The translations under genes and the position numbers were made by a program. 64,000 bases of DNA from CAVTQZ01 sp963737015 (GTDB taxonomy: Bacteria > Actinomycetota > Acidimicrobiia > Acidimicrobiales > UBA8190). Position 1 is the stretch's first letter, and the number at the start of each line of letters is the position of its first letter. Shown here one piece after another: positions 17,339 through 26,179 of the stretch. Below the pieces are notes generated by a model. It ran no database searches, was not told the DNA's origin, and was given only the letters and a program-made list of their open reading frames with translations. The stretch spans positions 744,001-808,000 of the forward strand of contig CAVTQZ010000001.1 in the NCBI GenBank assembly GCA_963737015.1, read 5' to 3'.

Positions 17339-18791
17339 CAGGCCGGTACTCCCATTGTCGATGGATGGGTCACCCGGGCGAGCTGGTTCCCGGTTGGTTC
17401 AGCGCAACAGAACCAGCTCTCGGTCAGCCGCGGTCGTTCGTCGGGAGCAATCGGAGAGCGCAGTCGGGCCATTGCCTTCTTCGGTTCCGGAGCACCGAAG
17501 CGTCCGAGCTGATCGACGACCTCCGACCTTATGGTGAGGTACGCGAGCTCCGCAGGCCACTCTTCGTTCGAGGCACGCTCGGCCAGATGGGCGATCCTCT
17601 GCGCGAGCGTTTCGAGCCGGGCATCGCCCGCGCGCCAGGTCCAGCTCAGGTGCTCTTCGTCATAAGGACCCAAAAGGCCCTCGAGCGAGTCCGACGACAT
17701 CAGCAGCGAGCCAGGCGGCACGAGGAGGCGGATCGACAGCTGCACTGGGTCCACGTTCCCCACGAGGTCGCACTCCTCGACCAGCTCGAGAAGGTCGAAG
17801 ACGTCGCGTGCGGTCGTCCACGGTGTGAACGGCAAGAAGGATGGTCGCGGTTCGATCCCCGACGCACGAAGCAGTGCCACGGCCTCGGGTTCGTCGGCCG
17901 CGCTATGGCCCTTTTGGAGATGGGCCAGGATCCTGTCGCTTGCGGACTCGAACGCCGACACGACGAAGAGACAGCCCGACGCCGACATCTTGGGCCAGAT
18001 CGAGGCGTTTTCGAGAATGTGCTCGACCTTCGCTGTCACGTCGAAGGTGAGCTCGGGAAAAGCCGAGTGCAAGGCGTCCACGACCCGCATCGCATAGTGG
18101 GGACCGTTCAGGAAGTCCGGATCCCCGAAGGTGACATGCCTCGCTCCGAGATCGATCAGCTGGGCTACGTCGGCGAGGGTGGATTCGATCCCGACGAGGC
18201 GGGTGCGCCCGTCGTACACGACCGGTACCGGGCAATGGCGACACCGGTGGGAGCAGCCGTGTGCGGCCTCCACGTAACCCGCGATACGTGTTTCGCCGAA
18301 GGCGGCCAGTTTCGCGTAACGATCCAATGGGGGCAGCAGATGGCGAGCGGGAACGCCGAAACTTCCGCGGCGAAGATCCACGACGCTCTTCGACGGCGCG
18401 TCCGTCCTTATGCGAAGACCCCCGGAGCCCCGCTGCGCGTCCACCCATTCGACCAGTGGGGTCTCGTACTCACCGGAGATGCAGATGTCCACCGCTGCGC
18501 ACGAGCGCGATGCCTCGGCCACGTGCGCGTAGAGCCCGTACATGCACAAGGGTTTGGAGGGGTCTGTGGCCTTGATACTCGTGCATACATCTGCAGCGAT
18601 TCGAAAGGCCGTATGCATCGGAACCGAGAGGGCAACCACCTCTGCCCACTGCACGAGCTGCTGGTCGAAAGCCTCGACGGCGAGGTCGACACATCTGACT
18701 TCGTGACCCCGCGAAGAAGCGTCCCGGCGGGGGACGCGACGTGAAGGGGTTGGTGGCCGAGCTCGTACGTCGAGACGAGTAGCACTCGCAC
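17338..18791 (-). CDS. CCAEP-tail radical SAM protein with B12-binding-like N-terminus (one frame disruption)
   Basis: Radical SAM enzyme of about 484 aa. The N-terminus RVLLVSTYELGHQPLHVASP resembles the Rossmann-like B12-binding domain of B12-radical SAM proteins. The [4Fe-4S] motif is CSHRCRHC (CxxxCxxC) in EAAHGCSHRCRHCPVPVVY. The C-terminal region contains ESWFCCAEPTGNQL, matching proteins named CUAEP/CCAEP-tail radical SAM; here both positions are Cys codons (TGT TGC). The frame breaks near 18714-18722 by net -1, where TLLR must join GHEVRCVDLAVEAFDQQ; restoring one base gives an exact multiple of three. Start GTG 18791. The product is unknown. The gene lies between an ATP-grasp gene and a Cys-rich gene on the same strand. 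Confidence 0.85.
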
Positions 18792-18862
18792 CCGCCCACC
18801 GTACCGGCCGCAGCGCGCGTCACCCGGCATTCGCGCAGGTGCAGGGCCTTTGCACTCAGCCT

Positions 18863-20089
18863 TCAGATCACCCTCACCTCGATGAGGCTGCCCGCATGAC
18901 GCAGGGCTCTTTCGACCTGCTCGGGGGTCCTCGAACACGCGAAGACGAATCCGACGTAACGGTTGCCCTCGGGGACCGGGTCCACGTGTCGGCCCCGTGC
19001 GAGTGTCGTCTCGACTGCTGTGATGCCCGGAACCGCCAACGCGTCGGCTGTACGACCGAGCCCCTCGAACCGGCCCGAACGCGGGATCGGCAACATGAGA
19101 ACCCCGGAGGCCTTCGACTCGAGCGCCGGTGGCTCGCCGGGCAAGCCGAGCGCCTGGGACAGGACTATCTCTTCGAGCGTCCGGCCGGTCGAGAAGGACA
19201 GCGCCCTCGAGCAAAGGCCGCCGATCGTCCTGGCTGCGATCTCGATCATCGACGCCTTGCCGCCCGAGATTCGCAGCTCCGCGTGGACAGGACCCTCGGT
19301 GAGGCCGAGCGCCGACGCCGCGGCCTGAGTGGCCGCGTGCACCGCCTTCACGTCACGGTCTTCGAGTCGGGAGGGCGTCACGTAGATGGTCTCTTCGAAA
19401 GCCGGTCCGTCGAGGAGGTCGGGTTTGTCGAAGATCGCGAGCACCTCCAGAGCGCCGTCTCGAAGGAGTCCTTCGACCGCGACCTCGGGACCCGCAACGA
19501 AGGTCTCGACGAGGAGAGGCTGTGAGGGCGCTAGCCCGGCCGCTCGTGAGATCCGCCACACCCTCTCAATGACCCTGGTGGCCTCGTCGACCGAATCCGC
19601 ACGCAGGACGCCCTGGCTCGCGGACAGGGTGGTGGGCTTGATGACGCACGGCACGCCGACCTCTTCGACGATGCTCTCGAGATCCTCTTCCGAGGTGTCG
19701 TGGTGGACAGCCCTGAAATCGGGTTGTGGCACCTCCGCCCTGGCGAGCATCGTCCGCATCAGGAGCTTGTCGCGCGCCGCTGCGACGGCGTCGGGGGGGT
19801 TGTGCGCCAATCCGAGGATCGCCGAAGCCTGCGCGGCGACGAGTGTCGCCTGATCGTCCACCGCCACCACCGCGTCGATGGGGGTATCTCGGTCGTGATC
19901 GACGATCTTCGCGGCAGCTGACCGAGGGTCGGAGATCGGTACGTGAAGGGCACGCGTGCCCATGACGTCGCTCAAGGCGTGCAACTCCTCGCCCGCCACG
20001 ACCACTTCCACTCCGAGTTTTCGTGCGGCGTCGAGGAAATCCGCAGCCCGGTACGTCGAAGAAGGCACGAGGAGGAGGACGCGGGCCAC
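18863..20089 (-). CDS. ATP-grasp domain protein (carboxylate-amine ligase type)
   Basis: 408-aa ATP-grasp enzyme, likely activating a carboxylate as acyl phosphate for ligation to an amine or thiol. The N-terminal pre-ATP-grasp part starts VARVLLLVPSSTYRAADFLDAARKLGV. The ATP-grasp core shows GVPCVIKPTTLSASQGVLRADS, LLVETFVAGPEVAVEGLL, and HAELRISGGKASMIEIAARTIGG, where the Glu residues are Mg ligands. It resembles the family of L-amino-acid ligases and BL00235-type enzymes. I chose GTG 20089 because the upstream part of the longer frame runs into the divergent Nfu-like gene. It is probably co-transcribed with the radical SAM gene 71 nt downstream; substrate unknown. Confidence 0.85.
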   Translation of the reverse strand: MARVLLLVPSSTYRAADFLDAARKLGVEVVVAGEELHALSDVMGTRALHVPISDPRSAAAKIVDHDRDTPIDAVVAVDDQATLVAAQASAILGLAHNPPDAVAAARDKLLMRTMLARAEVPQPDFRAVHHDTSEEDLESIVEEVGVPCVIKPTTLSASQGVLRADSVDEATRVIERVWRISRAAGLAPSQPLLVETFVAGPEVAVEGLLRDGALEVLAIFDKPDLLDGPAFEETIYVTPSRLEDRDVKAVHAATQAAASALGLTEGPVHAELRISGGKASMIEIAARTIGGLCSRALSFSTGRTLEEIVLSQALGLPGEPPALESKASGVLMLPIPRSGRFEGLGRTADALAVPGITAVETTLARGRHVDPVPEGNRYVGFVFACSRTPEQVERALRHAGSLIEVRVI

Positions 20090-20120
20090 GAACCTATGAT
20101 GGCGCGGGGAGGTGATGGTC

Positions 20121-20771
20121 ATGGCCGACGACGTGTCCCGGAACGGCGACAGTGGTGGCGGGGTGGTGGTCGTAACGCCCGAGGCGCGGGCCGTCGTGAT
20201 CGACGCCCGTGCCCAGGAAGCCGATCCCGAAAAGCTCGCCCTTTGGATCGAGGTCACGGGGTCGCGTCAAGGCTCCTATACCTACGACATCTACTTCCAG
20301 GCGGCGGCCGACGCAGGGACCGCCGACCACGTCTCGTCCTCGGAAGGCCTGAGCATCGTGGTACCCGAGTCGAGTGCCGCGCGCCTGATCGGTGCGCGGC
20401 TCGACTTCTCCGACGAGGGCGACGGTGGACTCGTGATCCTCAACCCGAACACGCCTCCGACCGGCGATGCGATCCCGCCCACCGGGGACCTCTCGAGTGA
20501 GGTAGCGCAACGCGTGCTCGCTGTGCTCACGGAACAGGTGAACCCGTCGATCGCGACGCATGGGGGACGCGCCGACCTCGTGGCAGTCGAGGACGACGTG
20601 GCCTACCTGCGCCTCAGCGGAGGGTGTCAGGGATGTGGCCTCGCGACGGTGACTCTGTCGCAGGGGATCGAGGTGGCGCTGAGGGAATCGGTGCCTGAGA
20701 TCACCCGTGTCGTCGACGTGACCGACCATGCGAGCGGCGCGAACCCCTTCTACGAACCCGCCAAGAAGTAG
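20121..20771 (+). CDS. Nfu-like Fe-S biogenesis protein (degenerate A-type N-terminus plus NifU C-terminal domain)
   Basis: About 216 aa. The N-terminal half (VVVTPEARAVVIDARAQEADPEKLALWIEVTG) resembles the HesB/IscA fold without its conserved cysteines, as in NfuA. The C-terminal NifU domain has LSSEVAQRVLAVLTEQVNPSIATHGGRADLV and the cluster-binding motif GGCQGCG (CxxC). It likely carries and delivers [4Fe-4S] clusters to targets. GGGGAGG at 20106-20112 is 8 nt from ATG 20121, which I choose over GTG 20112 and ATG 20115. It is divergent from the ATP-grasp/radical SAM operon, which is suggestive of cluster supply but not proof. Confidence 0.88.
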   Translation: MADDVSRNGDSGGGVVVVTPEARAVVIDARAQEADPEKLALWIEVTGSRQGSYTYDIYFQAAADAGTADHVSSSEGLSIVVPESSAARLIGARLDFSDEGDGGLVILNPNTPPTGDAIPPTGDLSSEVAQRVLAVLTEQVNPSIATHGGRADLVAVEDDVAYLRLSGGCQGCGLATVTLSQGIEVALRESVPEITRVVDVTDHASGANPFYEPAKK

Positions 20772-20816
20772 TAAAAGACCCGGACCGCCAGGGTCGCTCG
20801 ATTAGCGTCCGCTCGA

Positions 20817-21599
20817 GTGGACGCGCTCCTCACGGCGCTGTCGGGCGGTGCGGGGTTCGCCGTGGGCGACGCCCTCGACGTCGTGGTCGACCGCTTGGGC
20901 TCGCGCCGTCCTTTGGAGCGTCCGCTTGTCACATGCGCCTCGTGCGGTGCAGCCGCTTCGGGCGCGGCGAGCGTGCCGCTCGTGCGAACGTGGCGCGCGT
21001 TCGTCTGTTCGTCATGCGGCAAGCCTTTCGACCGAAGGGCGCGCCGGCTGTTGCTCGCAGCCACCTGTGCGGCGGTCCTGGCCGGTCTTGCAGCTCGGAT
21101 GGGAGGCGACGTCGCGCTCCTTCCCTACGACGTCCTCGGCCTGAGCCTCGTGACCGTCAGCTTCATCGACCTCGAGCGTTTTTTGATACCCAACCGTGTC
21201 ATCTACCCGACGTTGGTGGTGGTGGTGCCGCTGTTCGTCATCGCCTCCGAGGTGGACGACAGGTGGGCATCGCTCGGGCGCGCAGCGATCGCCGGCGCTG
21301 TCGCCTTCGCAGCCTTCTTCCTCCTTCATCTGACCGTGCCGAAGGGCATGGGGTACGGAGACGTCAGGTTGGCCGGGCTCGTCGGTGGAGGGGTTGGTTG
21401 GTTGGGGTTCGGGCGCGCATTCGTCGCGTTCCTGGCCGCGTTCGTCCTGGGCTCGCTTATCGGGCTCGTGGTCATGGTCGTGACCGGGGGGGGTCGCAAG
21501 ACCCGGATCCCCTTCGGCCCGTTCCTCGCCGCGGGCGCCCTCATCTCGGTCCTCTGGGGGGGACCCATCGCCAACGCCTTGTTCCACAGCGGCGGCTGA
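20817..21599 (+). CDS. Prepilin peptidase (A24 family, type IV leader peptidase)
   Basis: Polytopic membrane aspartic protease that cleaves prepilin-like signal peptides. The N-terminal cytoplasmic part contains paired CxxC motifs (CASCG and CSSCG, residues ~40-64), a likely zinc site. The catalytic Asp residues are in FIDLERFLIPNRVIYP and GMGYGDVRLAGL (GxGD motif). The FGPFLAAGA motif and about six hydrophobic helices follow. No pilin gene is in the window, so its substrates lie elsewhere. It begins 45 nt after the Nfu-like gene and may lead the aro cluster. Confidence 0.9.
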   Translation: MDALLTALSGGAGFAVGDALDVVVDRLGSRRPLERPLVTCASCGAAASGAASVPLVRTWRAFVCSSCGKPFDRRARRLLLAATCAAVLAGLAARMGGDVALLPYDVLGLSLVTVSFIDLERFLIPNRVIYPTLVVVVPLFVIASEVDDRWASLGRAAIAGAVAFAAFFLLHLTVPKGMGYGDVRLAGLVGGGVGWLGFGRAFVAFLAAFVLGSLIGLVVMVVTGGGRKTRIPFGPFLAAGALISVLWGGPIANALFHSGG

Positions 21600-21658
21600 C
21601 GAGCCCCGGGGAGCGACCAGCCCACAGAAACGCAGGTCGTGGCGGTAGATTCCTCCGG

Positions 21659-22867
21659 ATGCTCCGTTACTTGACCGCCGGTGAGTCGCACGGCAAGGCG
21701 CTGGTCGTAATCGTCGAGGGATTGCCCTCAGGCCTGCCCGTCACCGTCGACGACCTGGCCCGCGAGCTCGCGCGGCGCCGCCTCGGCTTCGGTCGGGGGC
21801 CCAGGATGCGGTTCGAGCAGGACGAGCTGACGCTGCTCGGCGGGGTCCGCCACGGTCGCACGCTCGGATCACCGGTCGCCGTGGAGATAGCGAACACCGA
21901 GTGGCCCAAGTGGGAAGAGGAGATGTCGCCCCATCCCGGGACGCCGAAGAAGGTGCTCACCCAACCCCGTCCGGGACACGCGGATCTCGCCGGCATGCAG
22001 AAGTACGGCTTCGACGACGCACGCGACGTCCTCGAACGCGCTTCGGCCCGTGAGACGGCGGCCAGGGTCGCGGCGGGCGGTCTCGCCAAGGCCCTTCTGT
22101 CCCACCTCGGCGTGTCGATCCTGAGCCACGTGGTCGAGCTGGGTGGCGAGAAGGCCGCTCCGGGTTCCCGTCCGGGACCCGCCGACGTCGATCTCGTAGA
22201 TGCATCTCCGGTGCGCTCATCGGACCCCGAGGCGGAAAGGCGGATGGTCGGTGCCATCGAGGCCGCGGCCAAGGAAGGCGACTCGCTCGGCGGGGTCGTC
22301 GAGGTTCTCGCCTACGGAGTGCCCGTGGGTCTTGGAAGTCACGTCCATTGGGACCGCAGGCTCGACGGTCTCCTCGCCCAGGCGCTCATGAGCATCAACG
22401 CGGTGAAGCAGGTGGAGATCGGCGACGCCGAGGACGTCGCCGCGAGGCGCGGCTCGCAGGCGCACGACGCGATCACCTGGGATGCAGACTCCGGCGAGTA
22501 CCGCCGGGAGACCACGAGAGCCGGAGGCATCGAGGGCGGCATGTCCAGCGGCGGCCTTCTGGTCGCGCGTGTCGGCATGAAACCGCTTGCGACACTCAAC
22601 CGTCCGGTCCTCCAGACTGTCGACGTAGCCACGAAGGAGTCCACGGTTTCGTTCAAGGAGAGGACCGACGTGACCGCCGTTCCGGCCATGGGAGTGGTGG
22701 CAGAGGCGATGGTCGCACTCGTGCTCGCCACCGAGGCTTTACGGAAGTTCGGCGGTGACTCGCTTACGGAGGTCGTGCGTAACCGCGACGGGTTCCTGGC
22801 CTCGCTCGGTTCTGCTTCCTCCTCTGCGGCGTCTTCTTCGCCGTTCTCCGCGCCGGCCCGCGGCTGA
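21659..22867 (+). CDS. aroC: Chorismate synthase
   Basis: Converts 5-enolpyruvylshikimate 3-phosphate to chorismate, FMN-dependent, the last common step of aromatic biosynthesis. The 402-aa protein starts MLRYLTAGESHGKALVVIVEGLP and carries RPGHADLAGMQKYGFDDARDVLERASARETAARVA with the flavin/substrate residues, plus GGIEGGMSSGG and the late RTDVTAVPAMGVVAE signature. The start is ATG 21659. The tail (SASSSAASSSPFSAPARG) is low-complexity. The gene heads aroC-aroK-aroB-aroQ. Confidence 0.97.
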   Translation: MLRYLTAGESHGKALVVIVEGLPSGLPVTVDDLARELARRRLGFGRGPRMRFEQDELTLLGGVRHGRTLGSPVAVEIANTEWPKWEEEMSPHPGTPKKVLTQPRPGHADLAGMQKYGFDDARDVLERASARETAARVAAGGLAKALLSHLGVSILSHVVELGGEKAAPGSRPGPADVDLVDASPVRSSDPEAERRMVGAIEAAAKEGDSLGGVVEVLAYGVPVGLGSHVHWDRRLDGLLAQALMSINAVKQVEIGDAEDVAARRGSQAHDAITWDADSGEYRRETTRAGGIEGGMSSGGLLVARVGMKPLATLNRPVLQTVDVATKESTVSFKERTDVTAVPAMGVVAEAMVALVLATEALRKFGGDSLTEVVRNRDGFLASLGSASSSAASSSPFSAPARG

Positions 22868-22896
22868 GACCCTTTGCGAAGAGACGCTGGGCGATC

Positions 22897-23445
22897 ATGG
22901 CCTGCCACCTCCTTCTCGTCGGGATGATGGGCGCTGGCAAGACCAGCTTGGGCAAGCTCCTCGCGCGCCGTCTGTCCATGCCGTGGGTGGACACCGACGA
23001 GGAGGTCGTTCGCGAGAGCGGCACTTCGGTGGCGGACCTCTTCCTCTCGCAGGGGGAGGAGCAATTTCGTGCTCGCGAGTCGCAGGAATTGCGAAGGGTT
23101 CTCACCGGGCGATCTGCCCAGGTCGTCTCGGTCGGAGGCGGTGCGGTCCTCGACCCTTCCAATCGCATCCTTCTTCGTGACTCCGGGGTCGTCGTGTGGC
23201 TTCGGGCCGAACCCGCGACCCTGGCGCGGCGGGTGGGTGACGGAACCGGAAGACCCCTCCTGAACGGCGATGCGGCGGAGTCTCTGCGACGGATATCGGC
23301 GCAGCGCCGCGAGCTCTACGAGGAGGTTTGCCACACCGCGGTCGACACGGATGGGCGGTCCTTGGAGGAATTAGCGGAGCTGGTCGAGCGGACGTACCGC
23401 GATCAGAGGGAGCGGCACCCGGAGCAGGAGCTCGAGAGCCGGTGA
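22897..23445 (+). CDS. aroK: Shikimate kinase
   Basis: Phosphorylates shikimate at O3 using ATP. The 182-aa P-loop protein has Walker A GMMGAGKTSLGK at residues ~9-20, the shikimate-binding acidic residues in WVDTDEEVV, the Arg-containing lid/binding segments EEQFRARESQELRR and SVGGGAVLD, and the lid GTGRPLL. The gene lies 29 nt after aroC and its stop overlaps the aroB GTG by four bases. Confidence 0.96.
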   Translation: MACHLLLVGMMGAGKTSLGKLLARRLSMPWVDTDEEVVRESGTSVADLFLSQGEEQFRARESQELRRVLTGRSAQVVSVGGGAVLDPSNRILLRDSGVVVWLRAEPATLARRVGDGTGRPLLNGDAAESLRRISAQRRELYEEVCHTAVDTDGRSLEELAELVERTYRDQRERHPEQELESR

Positions 23446-24518
23446 AAACCGTACGCGTCGAGGTCCCCGGGCGCCCTTACGACGTGCACATCGGTCCGGG
23501 CGCCAGCAACCTGCTTTCGAGATGTATGCCCGAGGGAGCCTCTCGTGCTGCGGTGGTCACCCAGGACGCCGTCGGATTCGAAATCGACCCCGCAATGGCC
23601 TCGGCGCGTTTCGTCATTCCGGACGGAGAGCAGGCGAAGTCGTTCGATACCGTGGAAGAGCTCTGCCGCTCGTTCGCACGTGCAGGGCTCGCCCGAAGCG
23701 ACGTCGTGGTCGCCGTGGGAGGCGGAGTGGTAACCGACGTCGCGGGGTTCGCCGCCGCCGTGTACCAGCGCGGGATCGCATACGTGAACGTGGCCACGAC
23801 TCTCCTCGCTCAGGTCGACGCAGCCATCGGCGGAAAGACCGGCGTGAACATCGAAGAGGGCAAGAACTTCGCCGGCGCCATCTGGCAACCGGCGGCCGTA
23901 CTGTGCGACACCGATGCCCTCGAAACCCTCCCGAGGCGCGAATGGCTGTCGGGCCGGGGGGAGATGGCGAAATGCTCCTTCCTCGGCGCCCTCCTGCGCC
24001 CTGAGGCCTCGGCGGGTCCGAATACGAGGGGGGCGTCGGAGGGGCTGAACGGCCCGACCCTCGAAGAGCAGATCGCATCGTGTGTGGCAATAAAGGCCGC
24101 CGTCGTGTCGGTCGACGAGAGGGAGGGTGGCCAAAGGGCGCTCCTCAATTACGGGCACACGCTCGCGCACGCGCTGGAAGGGATCGCGCTGCGCGGCGAT
24201 GCCGCGACCCTCGATCTGCGCCACGGGGAAGCGGTGGCGATCGGGTTGATGTTCGCTGCTCTGCTCGCCAGGCGTCTCGGACGTATCGACGACGACCGTG
24301 TCCGATACCACCGCCAGGTTCTCGACTCGATGGAGCTTCCCTCGGCGCTTCCGGACGGGGTCTCCGCAAGGGAGCTCGTCGATTTCATGAGCCGCGACAA
24401 GAAGTCCCGCCACGATCTCACCTTCGTCCTCGACGGGCCTGGCGGGGTGGAACTGGTGCGCGGGGTCCCGCAAACCGACGTCCTGGCTACCCTTGCCGAC
24501 ATGGGATGTGCGGCGTGA
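23442..24518 (+). CDS. aroB: 3-dehydroquinate synthase
   Basis: NAD- and metal-dependent cyclase making 3-dehydroquinate from DAHP. The GTG start at 23442 (VKTVRVEVPGRPYDVHIGPGA) lies in a GTGA overlap with aroK. Recognisable motifs are IPDGEQAKS, VGGGVVTDVAGFAAAVYQRGI, TTLLAQVDAAIGGKTGVN and the metal-binding residues in GRGEMAKCSFLGAL, NYGHTLAHALEG and RHGEAVAIGL. Length 358 aa, normal for the family. An insertion of about 12 residues (PEASAGPNTRGASEG) lies before the LEEQIASCVAIKA helix. Confidence 0.96.
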   Translation: MKTVRVEVPGRPYDVHIGPGASNLLSRCMPEGASRAAVVTQDAVGFEIDPAMASARFVIPDGEQAKSFDTVEELCRSFARAGLARSDVVVAVGGGVVTDVAGFAAAVYQRGIAYVNVATTLLAQVDAAIGGKTGVNIEEGKNFAGAIWQPAAVLCDTDALETLPRREWLSGRGEMAKCSFLGALLRPEASAGPNTRGASEGLNGPTLEEQIASCVAIKAAVVSVDEREGGQRALLNYGHTLAHALEGIALRGDAATLDLRHGEAVAIGLMFAALLARRLGRIDDDRVRYHRQVLDSMELPSALPDGVSARELVDFMSRDKKSRHDLTFVLDGPGGVELVRGVPQTDVLATLADMGCAA

Positions 24519-25039
24519 CGGGTTCGGAGGCGACGGGGCGCCACATCCTGCTTCTCTCGGGGCCGAATCTCGATCTGCTCGGCGAGCGGGAGCCTGAGAT
24601 CTACGGCCCGGAGACCCTGGCCCACCATGTCGCGGCGGCGGCCGAGGTTGCGCAGGAGTATGGCCTTTCGATCGAGCACCACCAGTCGAACCACGAAGGC
24701 GAGCTCGTGGAGCTCGTGCACGGAGCGCGGGGACGGGCGTCTGCCATCGTCATCAACGCCGGTGCGTTGAGCCACTACTCGTGGGCCCTCCACGACGCTC
24801 TCTTGTCCTTCGAAGGCTTCGTCGTCGAACTGCATCTGTCCAACCCTCATGCGAGAGAGCCCTGGCGCCATGTGTCGGTGATCGCACCGGTAGCGGACGG
24901 CACGGTCTCCGGTTTCGGCGCGATCGGCTATGGGCTGGCGCTGCGAGCGGCGGCAGAGCTTCTCGGGGGGAACCGTGCGGAGGCGGCTGGCACACGCGGA
25001 GCCGTTATGAAAACGAAAGAGAGGTCCGCACTCCTGTGA
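24515..25039 (+). CDS. aroQ: 3-dehydroquinate dehydratase, type II
   Basis: Type II dehydroquinase that dehydrates 3-dehydroquinate to 3-dehydroshikimate. The active-site loop is LLSGPNLDLLGEREPEIYG, with Arg and the catalytic Tyr. The substrate-binding segments are HHQSNHEGELVELVH, INAGALSHYSWALHDAL and VELHLSNPHARE. The GTG at 24515 overlaps the aroB stop; an ATG at 24506 is an alternative. The C-terminus carries a ~25-residue extension (NRAEAAGTRGAVMKTKERS) beyond the usual ~150 aa. Confidence 0.95.
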   Translation: MTGSEATGRHILLLSGPNLDLLGEREPEIYGPETLAHHVAAAAEVAQEYGLSIEHHQSNHEGELVELVHGARGRASAIVINAGALSHYSWALHDALLSFEGFVVELHLSNPHAREPWRHVSVIAPVADGTVSGFGAIGYGLALRAAAELLGGNRAEAAGTRGAVMKTKERSALL

Positions 25040-26160
25040 ACGCGAAGCTTTCGCCGCTCGACATGACCACGCGGCTCCCGAAGCTGAGGGGCGAGCTCGA
25101 GACCTGTGAGGCCGACGCGTTGCTGGTCACGAACCTCGTGAACGTCCGCTACCTCACGGGGTTCAGCGGTTCGGCCGCGACCTTCCTCGTCACCGAGGAC
25201 GCCGCCCTTCTCGTGACCGACGGGAGATACCGGACACAGGCCGCAGAGCAGCTCGATGCCGCCGGCCTCGGCTCGGAGGTAGAGCTCCGGGTAGGGCGGG
25301 TCTCACAGCAGCGCGAGCACTTGGCGGAGCTTGCCAAGCGTATCGGGGTGCATCGACTCGGGCTCGAGGCGGAGAACATCAGCTGGGGGGCCAAGCGCAG
25401 GATGGTGAGCCTGTTCGCCGACTCCGAGCTCGTCGCCACCGAAGGTCTCGTCGAGCGACTGCGCGAGACGAAGGATCAAGGGGAAATCGACCGCATGGCG
25501 AAGGCCGCCGAGATCGCGGACGAAGCTCTCGCCGAGGTGCTCCCGATGCTCGCCGACGGCATAAGTGAAGAGGATTTCGCCCTCGCCCTCGACACCTCGA
25601 TGCGGCGCCTCGGGGCGGAGGATCGTGCGTTCGACACCATCGTCGCCTCCGGCCCCAACGCGGCAAAACCACACGCGCGTCCCTGTCCTAGGCGGATAGG
25701 ACGAGCCGAGCCTGTGGTGATCGATTTCGGGGCAACTTACGAGGGTTATCGGTCCGACATGACGCGTACTGTCTTCGTCGGAGAAGAGCCCGAGGAGCCA
25801 CTCGCCAAGGTGTACGCAGTCGTTGCCGAGGCTCAGTCCGCTGGCGTCTCTTCGGTGCGAGAAGGAGTTTGCGCAGGCGACGTCGACCGCGCATGTAGGG
25901 AGCTCGTAGACGCTGCGGGTTGGGGCGAGGCCTTCGAGCACGGGACAGGTCACGGGGTGGGGCTCGACATCCACGAGGCACCGGCTGTGGCGGAGGGGTC
26001 CACTGCTATCCTCGCCTCCGGTTTCGTCGTAACCGTCGAACCCGGCGTGTACCTGCCCGGGATAGGTGGTGTGCGCATAGAGGACACCGTCGTCGTGACC
26101 GGCGACGGATCGCGTACCCTCACACGCTTCACGAAGGACTTCGCCGTCCCGGCGGCATAG
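25036..26160 (+). CDS. M24 family aminopeptidase (Xaa-Pro peptidase type)
   Basis: Cytosolic dimetal peptidase of 374 aa, likely Xaa-Pro aminopeptidase or dipeptidase. The N-terminal creatinase-like domain spans ~1-135 (VRYLTGFSGSAATFLV). The catalytic pita-bread domain supplies metal ligands in VIDFGATYEGYRSDMTR (two Asp), GTGHGVGLDIHE (His), TVEPGVY (Glu) and RIEDTVVV (Glu). The usual PHxxP segment is altered to KPHARPCPRR. GTG 25036 overlaps the aroQ stop. Its place between aroQ and efp is common in Gram-positive and actinobacterial genomes. Confidence 0.92.
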   Translation: MNAKLSPLDMTTRLPKLRGELETCEADALLVTNLVNVRYLTGFSGSAATFLVTEDAALLVTDGRYRTQAAEQLDAAGLGSEVELRVGRVSQQREHLAELAKRIGVHRLGLEAENISWGAKRRMVSLFADSELVATEGLVERLRETKDQGEIDRMAKAAEIADEALAEVLPMLADGISEEDFALALDTSMRRLGAEDRAFDTIVASGPNAAKPHARPCPRRIGRAEPVVIDFGATYEGYRSDMTRTVFVGEEPEEPLAKVYAVVAEAQSAGVSSVREGVCAGDVDRACRELVDAAGWGEAFEHGTGHGVGLDIHEAPAVAEGSTAILASGFVVTVEPGVYLPGIGGVRIEDTVVVTGDGSRTLTRFTKDFAVPAA

Positions 26161-26179
26161 AACCGGAGATTGTCCCTTC

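Noticed and set aside
17338..17420. Selenocysteine codon in the CCAEP tail
   Set aside because: The two positions are TGT and TGC; no in-frame TGA lies within the motif.
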